A stretch of 64,000 bases of DNA, from NCBI GenBank assembly GCA_047639555.1, contig JBLIOE010000023.1:1-64000 (forward strand). The letters run 5' to 3'. The DNA is from JAJRXC01 sp047639555. Lineage in GTDB: Bacteria > Actinomycetota > Acidimicrobiia > Acidimicrobiales > Aldehydirespiratoraceae. Made by a program: the position numbers and the translations under genes. Shown one piece after another: positions 42,438-50,071 of this stretch (its first letter is position 1; each line of letters starts with the position of its first letter). The notes under the pieces are model-generated. The model was not told where the DNA came from. It saw only the letters and a list, made by a program, of their open reading frames with translations, and ran no database searches.

Positions 42438-43441
42438 GCGGCGAACGCGAACTCACCTATGGGCAGGCCTTCAACGAGGGCATGCGGCAGCTCATGACGG
42501 AGGACCCCGACGTCTTCGTTCTCGGTGAAGACGTCGCCGGCAAGGGCGGCGTATTCGGCAGCTTCGTCGGCTTGCTTGATGAGTTCGGCCCGAAACGAAT
42601 GGTCGATACTCCAATCTCCGAGCAGGCCATCGTGGGGCTCGGTATCGGCGCGGCCGTTGTTGGTCTCCGACCCGTTGTCGACTTGATGTTTATGGACTTC
42701 ATCCTGGTGTCTATGGATCAGATAGCGAACCAAGCGGCCAAGCTGAAGTACATGTTCGGCGGCAACGCCCAGCTCCCGTTGACCATCACCACGAATGGTG
42801 GCGGTGGGCTCTCCGCGGCGGCGCAGCACAGCCAGAGCCTTGAAGCCATGTTGTGTCACGTGCCCGGCCTCAAGGTCGTGATGCCCTCAACGGCCTACGA
42901 CGCCAAGGGCCTCATCGTTTCGTCGGTTCGTGACAACAACCCCGTGGTCTTCGTCATGCACAAGCGAATGATCGGAGCGAAGGGCCCCGTGCCTGAAGAG
43001 CTGTACGAGGTTCCGCTCGGGAAGGCGGCCGTTACCCGCGTCGGCGCGGATGTGACGGTCGTGGCCTACGCCAAGATGGCGGCCGACGCCCTCGTGGCCG
43101 CCGAAGAATTGGCGAAGGAAGGTATCGACTGCGAGGTCATTGATCTCCGCACCGTGCAGCCACTCGACATCGACACGGTCGTCGAGTCGGCCAAGAAGAC
43201 CAACCGGATTGTTGTGGTCCACGAGGCCGTTCGTTTCGGTGGCCTCGGCGCCGAGATTGCCGCCCAGGTCCAGGAAGAAGCGTTCGACTATCTCGATGCC
43301 CCGGTTGCTCGGGTGGGCGCTCCCTTCTCTCCGATTCCGTTCAGCCCCTCGCTGGAGCAGGCCTACATCCCCGACGCCGCCAAGATCGCGGCGGAGATTC
43401 GCAGCACTCTGAATCGTCCGGTGCCCGGAGCGGTGAGGTAG
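42434..43441 (+). CDS. 2-oxoacid/acetoin dehydrogenase E1 beta subunit
   Basis: 335 residues, ATGA overlap with E1alpha. Segments: FVLGEDVAGKGGVFGSFVGL, ETNGGGG-like NGGGGLSAAAQHSQS, VVHEAVRFGGLGAEIAAQVQ, and RVGAPFSPIPFSPSLEQAYI. It completes the TPP-binding active site. The substrate class (acetoin, pyruvate or branched 2-oxoacid) is not decided by sequence alone. Confidence 0.93.
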   Translation: MSGERELTYGQAFNEGMRQLMTEDPDVFVLGEDVAGKGGVFGSFVGLLDEFGPKRMVDTPISEQAIVGLGIGAAVVGLRPVVDLMFMDFILVSMDQIANQAAKLKYMFGGNAQLPLTITTNGGGGLSAAAQHSQSLEAMLCHVPGLKVVMPSTAYDAKGLIVSSVRDNNPVVFVMHKRMIGAKGPVPEELYEVPLGKAAVTRVGADVTVVAYAKMAADALVAAEELAKEGIDCEVIDLRTVQPLDIDTVVESAKKTNRIVVVHEAVRFGGLGAEIAAQVQEEAFDYLDAPVARVGAPFSPIPFSPSLEQAYIPDAAKIAAEIRSTLNRPVPGAVR

Positions 43442-43447
43442 CAGCCC

Positions 43448-44836
43448 ATGGCCACCGAATTCCTGATGCCCAAGCTCGGCCTCACTATGGAGGCGGGCAC
43501 CATCATCGACTGGCTGGTCGACGACGGCGCCGATGTTGAGCAGGGTTCGTCGATCCTCAACATCGAGACCGACAAGGTCGAGAGCGAAGTCGAAGCCAGC
43601 GCGTCTGGTCGAATCCACTTCATCGGCTCGAAAGGCGATTCCTTCCCCTGCGGTGAGGTGATCGGATGGTTCCTGGCCGAGGGCGAAGAACCCCCGGCCG
43701 CGCCCGCCCCGGTTGTTGCTGCGGCGCCAACCGTCGCTGCCACTCCGACGGCGTCGATTGCGCCGTCCGCGGTTGCTGCACCGTCTGCCATTGCTACGCC
43801 GATCCTGCATGCTGGCGGACGACTCCTGGCCTCGCCGAACGCCAAACGGGTCGCCGCTGAGCGCGGTGTCGACCTGCGTCGGGTCGCTGGCTCCGGCCCC
43901 GGTGGACGAATTGTCTCCGAAGATGTGATCGCCGCGCCGGTCGGTGGAAATGGCCCGTACCCGGCCACGATTGCGGCCCGTCAGCTGGCCGATCTGCTCG
44001 GCGTTGACCTCGCAGCCGTTGCACCTGCGGGCACCGACCCCCGCGTCGACCGCGAGGACGTCGCCCGCTACGTCCGGCAGCGCCTTGCCGAGCGCGCCGC
44101 GCCAGCGCCGGCCTCGACGGCGCCGGCCTCACCTCCCGCTCGCCCGTTGGTGCAGACCCCCACCTCCACTGTGCCGCTGACGGGGATGCGCGGCACGATT
44201 GCTTCGCGTATGCACCAGTCGCTGCAAGAGATGGCGCAGCTCACCCTCACGATGGATGTGGTGATGGATGCCGTTGTCGCCGACCGCTCCGGTCGAGACG
44301 GTGACCGTCCCGGCTACACCGACTATGTGATCGCCGCGGTCGCGCAGGCGCTCGCCGCTCATCCGATCGTCAACAGCCAAGTTCACGAGGGCACGGTTGC
44401 TCTGCTTCCCGATGTCAACGTCGGCGTGGCCGTTGCTCTCGATGGCGGTCTGGTGGTGCCGGTCGTCTCGGGTGCCAACTTGCGAAGCATCGAGGACCTC
44501 AGCACGGAGACCACCCGTCTTGCCACTGCAGCCCGCGATGGCAAGCTTGTCCTCGCCGACCTCGAGGGTGGCACTTTCTCCGTCACGGCCCTCGGCATGT
44601 TCGGCGTCGATGGATTTACGCCGGTGATCAATCCTCCGAACACGGCTATTCTCGGCATCGGCCGTCTCCGCGAGACCGTGCGCTGGGATGACGCCACGCC
44701 GGTGAAGACCACAGTGCTTACCTTGAGTCTTACCTGGGATCACCGGGCGTTCGATGGCGCGCCTGCCGCGGAATTCACCGCCACCGTTCGAGACAATCTC
44801 GAGCAGTGGGGCGCACCCGGCGGCGGAGAGAACTAG
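43448..44836 (+). CDS. Dihydrolipoamide acyltransferase (E2) with two peripheral-subunit-binding-like domains
   Basis: 462 residues: an N-terminal lipoyl domain (lipoylated Lys43 in NIETDKVESEVEA), an Ala/Pro-rich linker, a first E1/E3-binding domain (about 128-161, ASPNAKRVAAERGVDL and GPGGRIVSEDV), a second similar domain (about 173-208, ATIAARQLADLLGVDL, then VDREDV), another linker, and the catalytic core with the DHRAFDGAPAAEF active-site motif. It transfers the acyl group to CoA. Two binding domains are unusual for an E2 of this size. No E3 (lipoamide dehydrogenase) gene is visible in the window. Confidence 0.9.
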   Translation: MATEFLMPKLGLTMEAGTIIDWLVDDGADVEQGSSILNIETDKVESEVEASASGRIHFIGSKGDSFPCGEVIGWFLAEGEEPPAAPAPVVAAAPTVAATPTASIAPSAVAAPSAIATPILHAGGRLLASPNAKRVAAERGVDLRRVAGSGPGGRIVSEDVIAAPVGGNGPYPATIAARQLADLLGVDLAAVAPAGTDPRVDREDVARYVRQRLAERAAPAPASTAPASPPARPLVQTPTSTVPLTGMRGTIASRMHQSLQEMAQLTLTMDVVMDAVVADRSGRDGDRPGYTDYVIAAVAQALAAHPIVNSQVHEGTVALLPDVNVGVAVALDGGLVVPVVSGANLRSIEDLSTETTRLATAARDGKLVLADLEGGTFSVTALGMFGVDGFTPVINPPNTAILGIGRLRETVRWDDATPVKTTVLTLSLTWDHRAFDGAPAAEFTATVRDNLEQWGAPGGGEN

Positions 44837-44838
44837 TC

Positions 44839-47082
44839 GTGCAACAACTTCGGTATTCGTTCGCAGACGCGGCCGCGATTGCGGAGGACCAGCGGGCCGA
44901 AGTGATGGGTGGCAAGGGTGCCGCTCTCGCTCGCATGACCGCAATGGGACTGCCCGTCCCGCCCGGCTTCACCCTCACCACCGATGCGTGCCGCCAGGTC
45001 ATGCAGTCAGGCTGGTTCGCCGCACTCGACGACGAGCTCTCGTTCGGCATCGCCGCTCTCGAAGAGCAGATGCAGCGGCGCTTGGGAGATCCGAGTGCGC
45101 CGCTCCTGGTGAGTGTCCGCTCGGGCGCTCCGATCTCGATGCCCGGGATGATGGACACCGTCCTCAACGCAGGCATGACTACAGATGTTGCCCGAGCCCT
45201 TTGTGCGGCTTCCGGCGATGAGCGTTTCGGTTGGGACACCTACCGGCGGTTCGTGCAGTCCTACGTCACGGTGGTTGCAGGCGCCGACTACGAGCAGGTT
45301 CGAGCGCTCCTTCATGCCCACTTGAGCGACGATGAAGGTGCTTCGCTCGACGGCGCCGCCCTGGCCGCTGCCGCTCAAGCCTTCCGGGCCTCACTCGCCG
45401 ATGCGGGATACCCAATTCCCGCCGATCCGCGCACACAGATCCAGGCGGCCGTGGCGTCAGTGTTTGCTTCCTGGCACAGCGATCGCGCTCGGGTCTACCG
45501 GAAAATCGAATCGATCAGCGAAGACCTCGGCACCGCGGCGACCATTCAAGCGATGACGTTCGGCAACCTCGGCGCCCGATCCGGCACCGGGGTGGCGTTC
45601 AGCCGCGATCCATCGAGCGGCGAAGCAAGAATCGTCGGCGACTTTCTGGTTGGTGCGCAGGGCGAAGACGTTGTTGCGGGAACCCACGCAACCCAGCCGA
45701 TCAGCGAACTGCGGGCCGTATGGCCCGAAATAGCGGACGAGCTTGATGCTGCTTCGGCGCTACTCGAGCGGGACCTGGCCGACCTCGCCGACATCGAGTT
45801 CACGGTGGAAGACGGCACGTTTTGGCTCCTTCAGGTGCGGCGGGGCAAACGAAGCCCGAGGGCCGCATTGCGAATCGCCATCGATATGGCCGAGGCACCC
45901 GAGTTCCCACTCAGCCGGGCGGAAGCGCTCGGCCGAGTCTCCGAGATTCTGTTGGACCCGCCCACTGCCGCGGCCGATCCCACGGTCGATGACGGCGAGG
46001 TCCTGGCCCGAGGACTCGCCGCGTCACCGGGGCGAGCGGTTGGGGCGGTTTGTACGGACATTGACGTGGCGATCGCCGCTGGGGCGCGCGGCGACGACAT
46101 CATTTTGTTCCGTCGCGAAACTGCCCCGGCTGATATCGCCGGAATGGCCGCCGCTCGCGGACTCGTGACAACCCTCGGCGGTCTTGTGAGCCACGCCGCG
46201 GTGGTGGCCCGGGGTTGGGGCGTGCCCGCAGTCGTCGGTGTGGGCGGCGTTGAGATTGAGGCCGAAGGCATCCGTGTCGGCGACTCGTGGATCGCGGCCG
46301 GCACCGTCGTGACGGTCGACGGCGATCTTGGAATCGTGATGGCAGGTGCTCATCCGGGTGCTCACGCCGAGCTCCAAGAAGTTCGGGTCCTCCGGGCATG
46401 GCAGGAGGAAGCCGCCAACGCTCGACCGGTGAGTGCAGCGTCAAGCCCTGGCGGCGAGCCGGTGAGCGCCCAGGACTGTGAACGACTGCTGGCCCTGAAG
46501 GGAATGGGCAACGCCGAGGTTGTTGCCTCGATCCTCGGCTGTGCGAGCGCCGCCGTGCAACCCTTGATCGACGCGTTGTTGGCGGCCGAAGAAGCGCAAG
46601 AACTGCCCGGCGGTCGTGTCCGGTTACTTCCGGTGGCGATTGCCCGCGTTGACGCGCTCTATCGGTCCGATGCTCTTCGGCTGACCCCGGTCATCGAGCC
46701 ATTGCTCCATGACTTCCACGCTGCGAACGACCGGTTCAAGGAAGTCGTCACGTCGTGGCAAATGCGCGAAGTGGGCGGAGAAACCGTCCCCAACGACCAC
46801 GAGGACGCGGTCTACGACACCGCAGTGATCGACGCCCTCGCGGCCGAGATCCACACCGTGATCGTCCCGATCGTCGAGGTTGTCGCCGAAGCGGAGCCTC
46901 GGATGCAGCGATATCTCGTCCGGTTCATCGGCGCGCTCGATGCCCTTCGGGCCGGCGACGGCCAGATGATGGCTCACCCGATGAAGGACAGCTACCACAC
47001 GGTCTGGTTTGAGCTTCACGAGGAGCTCATTCGTTTGTCCGGTCGCAATCGGGCCGACGAAGCGGCCGCCGGTCGCGCCTAG
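44839..47082 (+). CDS. PPDK-like protein: ATP-grasp + phosphohistidine domains, no PEP-binding barrel
   Basis: 747 residues from GTG at 44839, 2 bases after the E2 stop. The N-terminal PPDK ATP-grasp is visible (MGGKGAALARMTAMGLPVPP; SVRSGAPISMPGMMDTVLN; FGNLGARSGTGVAFSRDPSS) and the swivelling domain with predicted phospho-His452 (TLGGLVSHAAVVARGWGVPA). The C-terminal PEP/pyruvate TIM barrel of full PPDK is absent. Instead about 230 residues follow with a winged-helix-like stretch (LALKGMGNAEVVASILGCAS) and a PMKDSYHTVWFELHEELI segment. It could be an ATP-dependent histidine phosphorylator acting on a partner. It may be the missing ATP subunit for the two PEP-utilising proteins at 10.6-14.2 kb, but this is only a hypothesis. 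Confidence 0.8.
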   Translation: MQQLRYSFADAAAIAEDQRAEVMGGKGAALARMTAMGLPVPPGFTLTTDACRQVMQSGWFAALDDELSFGIAALEEQMQRRLGDPSAPLLVSVRSGAPISMPGMMDTVLNAGMTTDVARALCAASGDERFGWDTYRRFVQSYVTVVAGADYEQVRALLHAHLSDDEGASLDGAALAAAAQAFRASLADAGYPIPADPRTQIQAAVASVFASWHSDRARVYRKIESISEDLGTAATIQAMTFGNLGARSGTGVAFSRDPSSGEARIVGDFLVGAQGEDVVAGTHATQPISELRAVWPEIADELDAASALLERDLADLADIEFTVEDGTFWLLQVRRGKRSPRAALRIAIDMAEAPEFPLSRAEALGRVSEILLDPPTAAADPTVDDGEVLARGLAASPGRAVGAVCTDIDVAIAAGARGDDIILFRRETAPADIAGMAAARGLVTTLGGLVSHAAVVARGWGVPAVVGVGGVEIEAEGIRVGDSWIAAGTVVTVDGDLGIVMAGAHPGAHAELQEVRVLRAWQEEAANARPVSAASSPGGEPVSAQDCERLLALKGMGNAEVVASILGCASAAVQPLIDALLAAEEAQELPGGRVRLLPVAIARVDALYRSDALRLTPVIEPLLHDFHAANDRFKEVVTSWQMREVGGETVPNDHEDAVYDTAVIDALAAEIHTVIVPIVEVVAEAEPRMQRYLVRFIGALDALRAGDGQMMAHPMKDSYHTVWFELHEELIRLSGRNRADEAAAGRA

Positions 47083-47091
47083 GGTCCAGGC

Positions 47092-47907
47092 ATGAGTCCG
47101 GATTGGTTCGACCCGCTCGGTTTGCGAGGAAGCAAGCTCGACCCGTTTGCCTTTTTCGCTGGCGCGCTCAGGGGGGAGGGGGTCGCCGGCCAGTCCGCTG
47201 ACCTCATGGCCAGCACGCTCGCGAAGCAGCTCGTCGGTCGACGGATCGAGATCGATTATGAGCCACCGATCAGCGCCACCGTCGAACGGGTCGACGAGGT
47301 TCGTCCACCGTCAATGCGTTCGGCCACCGCAGTCATTGGGCGGGAAGTGCCGATGTGGGAATCCGTGGCTGGTCGGCTGGCCGACGTCCATATCGGGAAG
47401 TGGCGAATCCGCAGCATCGACTTGCAAGCCCGGTCGCTCGTCCTCGTGGGGGCAGCGGCACAAAGGATGCGAGTTGGCCAGGTCGAGGCGCAGGCCGAAA
47501 TTGACGCCGAAGCACTTCAGACATGGGCCGGCGCGCTCGAGGGCGAGTATCGGGTACGAGTGAATGAAGGTCGGCTGGAAGTTGGCGATCGACGAGCACC
47601 GGGGTGGTTGTGGCTCGAGGTGTCGGTCACTGCGGGGGATAGGCACCTTGCCGTGACGCCGCTGGCCCTTCGGGCGTTTGGGCGAACCGTGCCACTATTG
47701 CGGCGTTTTCGGCGGCCGGTTGTTCGGCCGATCAAGTGGCTTCCCGTCGACATGGAGATCACTGCGGTGCGGGTCGAGGGTGACTCCGTGCAGGTAGATG
47801 GCCGTCTCCGGAATGCCATCGTTCCCGTGGATATTGCGAAGGCGTTGACGGATCTCGGAAGTGAGAGCACCCGTTCGGTACTCCGGATCGTGCTCGGGGA
47901 CCGGTAG
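47092..47907 (+). CDS. Uncharacterised protein, possible DUF2993/LmeA-like
   Basis: 271 residues: WFDPLGLRGSKLDPFAFFAG start, a middle with IGKWRIRSIDLQARSLVLVG and a two-fold pattern of beta-rich segments typical of lipid-binding LmeA-like proteins, ending ALTDLGSESTRSVLRIVLGD. No signal peptide is obvious. It follows the PPDK-like gene by 9 bases but a family assignment is weak. Confidence 0.5.
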   Translation: MSPDWFDPLGLRGSKLDPFAFFAGALRGEGVAGQSADLMASTLAKQLVGRRIEIDYEPPISATVERVDEVRPPSMRSATAVIGREVPMWESVAGRLADVHIGKWRIRSIDLQARSLVLVGAAAQRMRVGQVEAQAEIDAEALQTWAGALEGEYRVRVNEGRLEVGDRRAPGWLWLEVSVTAGDRHLAVTPLALRAFGRTVPLLRRFRRPVVRPIKWLPVDMEITAVRVEGDSVQVDGRLRNAIVPVDIAKALTDLGSESTRSVLRIVLGDR

Positions 47908-48267
47908 TCAGTCGCCGTTGTCGTTCTCGAGCAGAAACGACTGGTAGACCCGGATCAACACCTGTTTCTGATCGGTGCTGAGATCGTCTTGGGCCCGGAT
48001 CGTGGCGAGGAGGTCGGTGGCCCGGTCCTCGTCGAGAATACCCGCCCGTACATAGAGCGATTCGGCCGACACCTCGAGTGCCCGGGCGATCTGCTGGAGG
48101 ATCTCCGCCGATGGCCGCTTCAGCCCTCGCTCGATCTGCGACAGGTAGGGGTTGGAGACGTTGGCAAGGTCGGCGAGCTTTCGAACGGAGAGTTCGGCCT
48201 GGCGCCGCTGTTCGCGGATGTACTCGCCAAGGTCAGCCCATGCCTCGCGGGGGTCTTTGTCAACCAT
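47908..48267 (-). CDS. XRE-family transcriptional regulator
   Basis: 119 residues: a long N-terminal helix-turn-helix (LGEYIREQRRQAELSVRKLA, then LANVSNPYLSQIERGLKRPS). It lies directly downstream of an HbhA-like gene on the same strand, an arrangement also seen in mycobacteria where an XRE gene neighbours hbhA. It may bind AT-rich sites near that gene. Confidence 0.9.
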   Translation of the reverse strand: MVDKDPREAWADLGEYIREQRRQAELSVRKLADLANVSNPYLSQIERGLKRPSAEILQQIARALEVSAESLYVRAGILDEDRATDLLATIRAQDDLSTDQKQVLIRVYQSFLLENDNGD

Positions 48268-48361
48268 CTCGCCTCCTTCTCGTCTTTTGTTTGTTGCGTT
48301 CAGTCTGGACGCGAAGCGACCGGGCCACGCAGGTTCAACCCACGTGACCCGGGCGCCGGGC

Positions 48362-48397
48362 GATCTCGTCCGTTGGGGGACGGACGTTTACGAGATC
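48362..48397. terminator. Nested hairpin after the HbhA-like gene
   Basis: GATCTCGT (48362-48369) pairs with ACGAGATC (48390-48397), enclosing GTCCGT/ACGGAC (48368-48373 and 48380-48385), which overlap by two bases. It overlaps the HbhA-like stop codon. Possible attenuator or terminator; weak. Confidence 0.4.
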
Positions 48398-48779
48398 ACG
48401 CTTTGGTGGCCGCGGCCTTCTTGGTGCTCTTCTTGGGGGCCTTCTTGGCGGCGCTGGCCTTCGGGGTAGCGGTGGCCTTGGCCGCAACGGTGGCCTTCGG
48501 GGCGTTGATGCCGATGAAGTCCCACGCCTTGGTGCGGTTGGTGGCCATTACTTCGGCGACCTGTCCGGGGAAGCGAGCTTCGAACTTCTGCACACGGGGC
48601 TCGGTGCGGGCACGGAGATCGGTGAGGGCTTCGGTGGCCTGCTTGCGGGCGATGGTGGTGTGCTCGGCGACCATCTCGGGAGCGGGGAGCTCACGGCCGA
48701 CGATGGCGTCGGTGACGAGAAGGTTCACGCCAACGGAGGCGTATGCGGCGTTCTTGACCTGATCGAGTACTGCAGTCAT
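48396..48779 (-). CDS. HbhA-like / phasin-like protein with Lys-rich C-terminal tail
   Basis: 127 residues: a helical N-terminal half (MTAVLDQVKNAAYASVGVNL, AEHTTIARKQATEALTDLRA) then a tail of Lys/Ala/Thr repeats (APKATVAAKATATPKASAAK, and so on). The layout matches heparin-binding hemagglutinin-like proteins of actinomycetes, which bind lipid inclusions, DNA or host glycans via the lysine-rich tail. It is followed by the XRE regulator gene. Confidence 0.75.
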   Translation of the reverse strand: MTAVLDQVKNAAYASVGVNLLVTDAIVGRELPAPEMVAEHTTIARKQATEALTDLRARTEPRVQKFEARFPGQVAEVMATNRTKAWDFIGINAPKATVAAKATATPKASAAKKAPKKSTKKAAATKA

Positions 48780-48846
48780 TAGTCTGACTCCTGGGTGAGG
48801 TTGGGGGATATCGCATCCGAATGCGCACTGCGGCGTTCGGATATGC

Positions 48847-48902
48847 TTACTATAACTAGCAGTAACTCTGTGTCAACCATTTTTGCTAACAAAAGTTTGC
48901 AG
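48847..48902. promoter_or_regulatory. AT-rich divergent promoter with two inverted repeats
   Basis: TTACT (48847-48851) and AGTAA (48861-48865) form one inverted repeat around 9 bases. TTGCTAAC (48883-48890), AAAA, GTTTGCAG (48895-48902) form a second, 6 of 8 matched. The region is strikingly AT-rich against its surroundings and lies between the HbhA-like and phosphoribosyltransferase genes. The XRE regulator downstream is a candidate binder. Confidence 0.45.
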
Positions 48903-48904
48903 TC

Positions 48905-49429
48905 GTGCTAAGCGCCGTCCACGTCATGGCAAACTATTGGCGCGACGACTTCGATGAGCTCACCAAAGTCGGCGAGCTCGTCGCTTCGGCCAAGGATCTC
49001 GAATCGACCGATGCTCTGCGTCATCTCGAACGCCTCCTCGCCGCCTGGGTACTCGACCTCGATTTGCCTGCTGGTGCCGCCGTGATTGCGGTGCCGCCGG
49101 GGCCGAACCGAACGGCCCATCCGGTTCCGTCACTGGCGGCCTGCGTGGCCGAAACGCTCGACGTAGACGTCGCCTTGGGGTTACTGAAGCGAGAGAATTC
49201 CACGCCGCGCCTTCGCGACACGCCGATAGAAGGTCGGCGCGACGTTGTGGAGGCAGCCGGATACTCCGTCGATCCCGCCGTCGAAGGCCGCAATGTGATC
49301 CTCGTCGACGATGTGATCCTCACCGGCACCACGCTCGGCTTCCTCGCCGAGCTTCTTCTCTCCGCAGGGGCGAGGTCGGTTCAAGCAGTGGTGATTGCCC
49401 GGACCCGTCAGTTGCGCGAGTCGCGTTGA
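48905..49429 (+). CDS. Phosphoribosyltransferase-like protein (ComF-type)
   Basis: 174 residues, GTG start at 48905 (ATG at 48926 in frame is an alternative giving MANYWRDDFD). The PRPP-binding motif is NVILVDDVILTGTTLGF. A C-terminal ComF-like Rossmann half is present; the usual ComF zinc ribbon is absent. It may be a nucleotide-salvage or repair-linked enzyme. Its 3' end overlaps the convergent DsbA-like gene by 22 bases. Confidence 0.75.
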   Translation: MLSAVHVMANYWRDDFDELTKVGELVASAKDLESTDALRHLERLLAAWVLDLDLPAGAAVIAVPPGPNRTAHPVPSLAACVAETLDVDVALGLLKRENSTPRLRDTPIEGRRDVVEAAGYSVDPAVEGRNVILVDDVILTGTTLGFLAELLLSAGARSVQAVVIARTRQLRESR

Positions 49430-50040
49430 CCGATGAGCCGCTCGATCCAGCGGGCGACCACTTCGACCTCTTGGGCCCCCTGAATCGGGAGCACCTCGTT
49501 GATCACCATGGTTGGCACGGCCGTGACGCCCTGCTCGATTGCGGCGTTGTGCTCTTCGATCACTTGCTGAGCAAGGATTTTCTCTCGTTCCGCAGTGAGG
49601 GAAAGGAACTCGTCACGGTCCACACCGACGTCGCCGGCCAGATCGGCGAGAACCGCCCAGTCGCTAATCGTGCGGTTTTCGGTGAAATACGCCTTGAGAA
49701 GGCGGTGGTGGAACGCGTCGCTCGCCTCGGGCGCAATCAGAGCGAGCGATTTCGCCGCGACATGGGCGGGAACGCTCGATGACGGCTGTGCCTCGTCGGT
49801 CGACCAGACGTTGAAGGTTGCGCCCGGTTCGGCTTCGTTGGGACGCCGCCATGACTCGGTGTAGGCGACGAACTTCTCCTGATTCGTGCCCTTCGACTCG
49901 GTGCGGAGCAGAAAGGATCGCCAGGTCACGTCGATCTGATCGCCGAATCGCTGCTTGAGTTCATCGAGACGGACCGTCCCGACATAACACCACGGTCAAA
50001 GGAAATCGGACCAGGCGACGATGCGAATGGGATCATCCAT
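49408..50040 (-). CDS. DsbA/FrnE-family thioredoxin-fold protein, candidate selenoprotein (UPWC active site)
   Basis: 210 residues from the ATG at 50040, if TGA at 49996-49998 is read as selenocysteine. The start reads MDDPIRIVAWSDFL-U-PWCYVG, the CxxC motif of DsbA/FrnE oxidoreductases with the first Cys replaced by U15 (C18 follows). The rest is intact: helical insert AAKSLALIAPEASDAFHHRL and the cis-Pro motif GVTAVPTMVI (Pro176). A short reading from GTG at 49929 would lose the active site. A 7-10 bp hairpin lies 14 nt after the UGA (see separate entry). The nearest alternative is a single nonsense mutation of a Cys codon; otherwise the gene shows no decay. It diverges from 50072 across 31 bases. 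Confidence 0.7.
49962..49984 (-). promoter_or_regulatory. Candidate bacterial SECIS hairpin
   Basis: On the minus strand, CGGGACG (49981-49975), loop GTC (49974-49972) and CGTCTCG (49971-49965) form a 7-bp stem with one G-U pair. It extends by U-A, G-U and U-G to 10 bp (49984-49962). The loop starts with G and is 21 nt after the UGA, within the usual 16-37 nt range for bacterial SECIS elements. A competing 6-bp stem GACCGT/ACGGTC begins on the UGA itself. Confidence 0.55.
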
Positions 50041-50071
50041 ACGTCGAGCCTATGAGCTTTATGCTGACGGC

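Noticed and set aside
48268..48395. A small gene between the XRE regulator and the HbhA-like gene
   Set aside because: No frame with a start, ribosome-binding site and protein-like composition; it holds the hairpin at 48362-48397 and otherwise nothing recognised.
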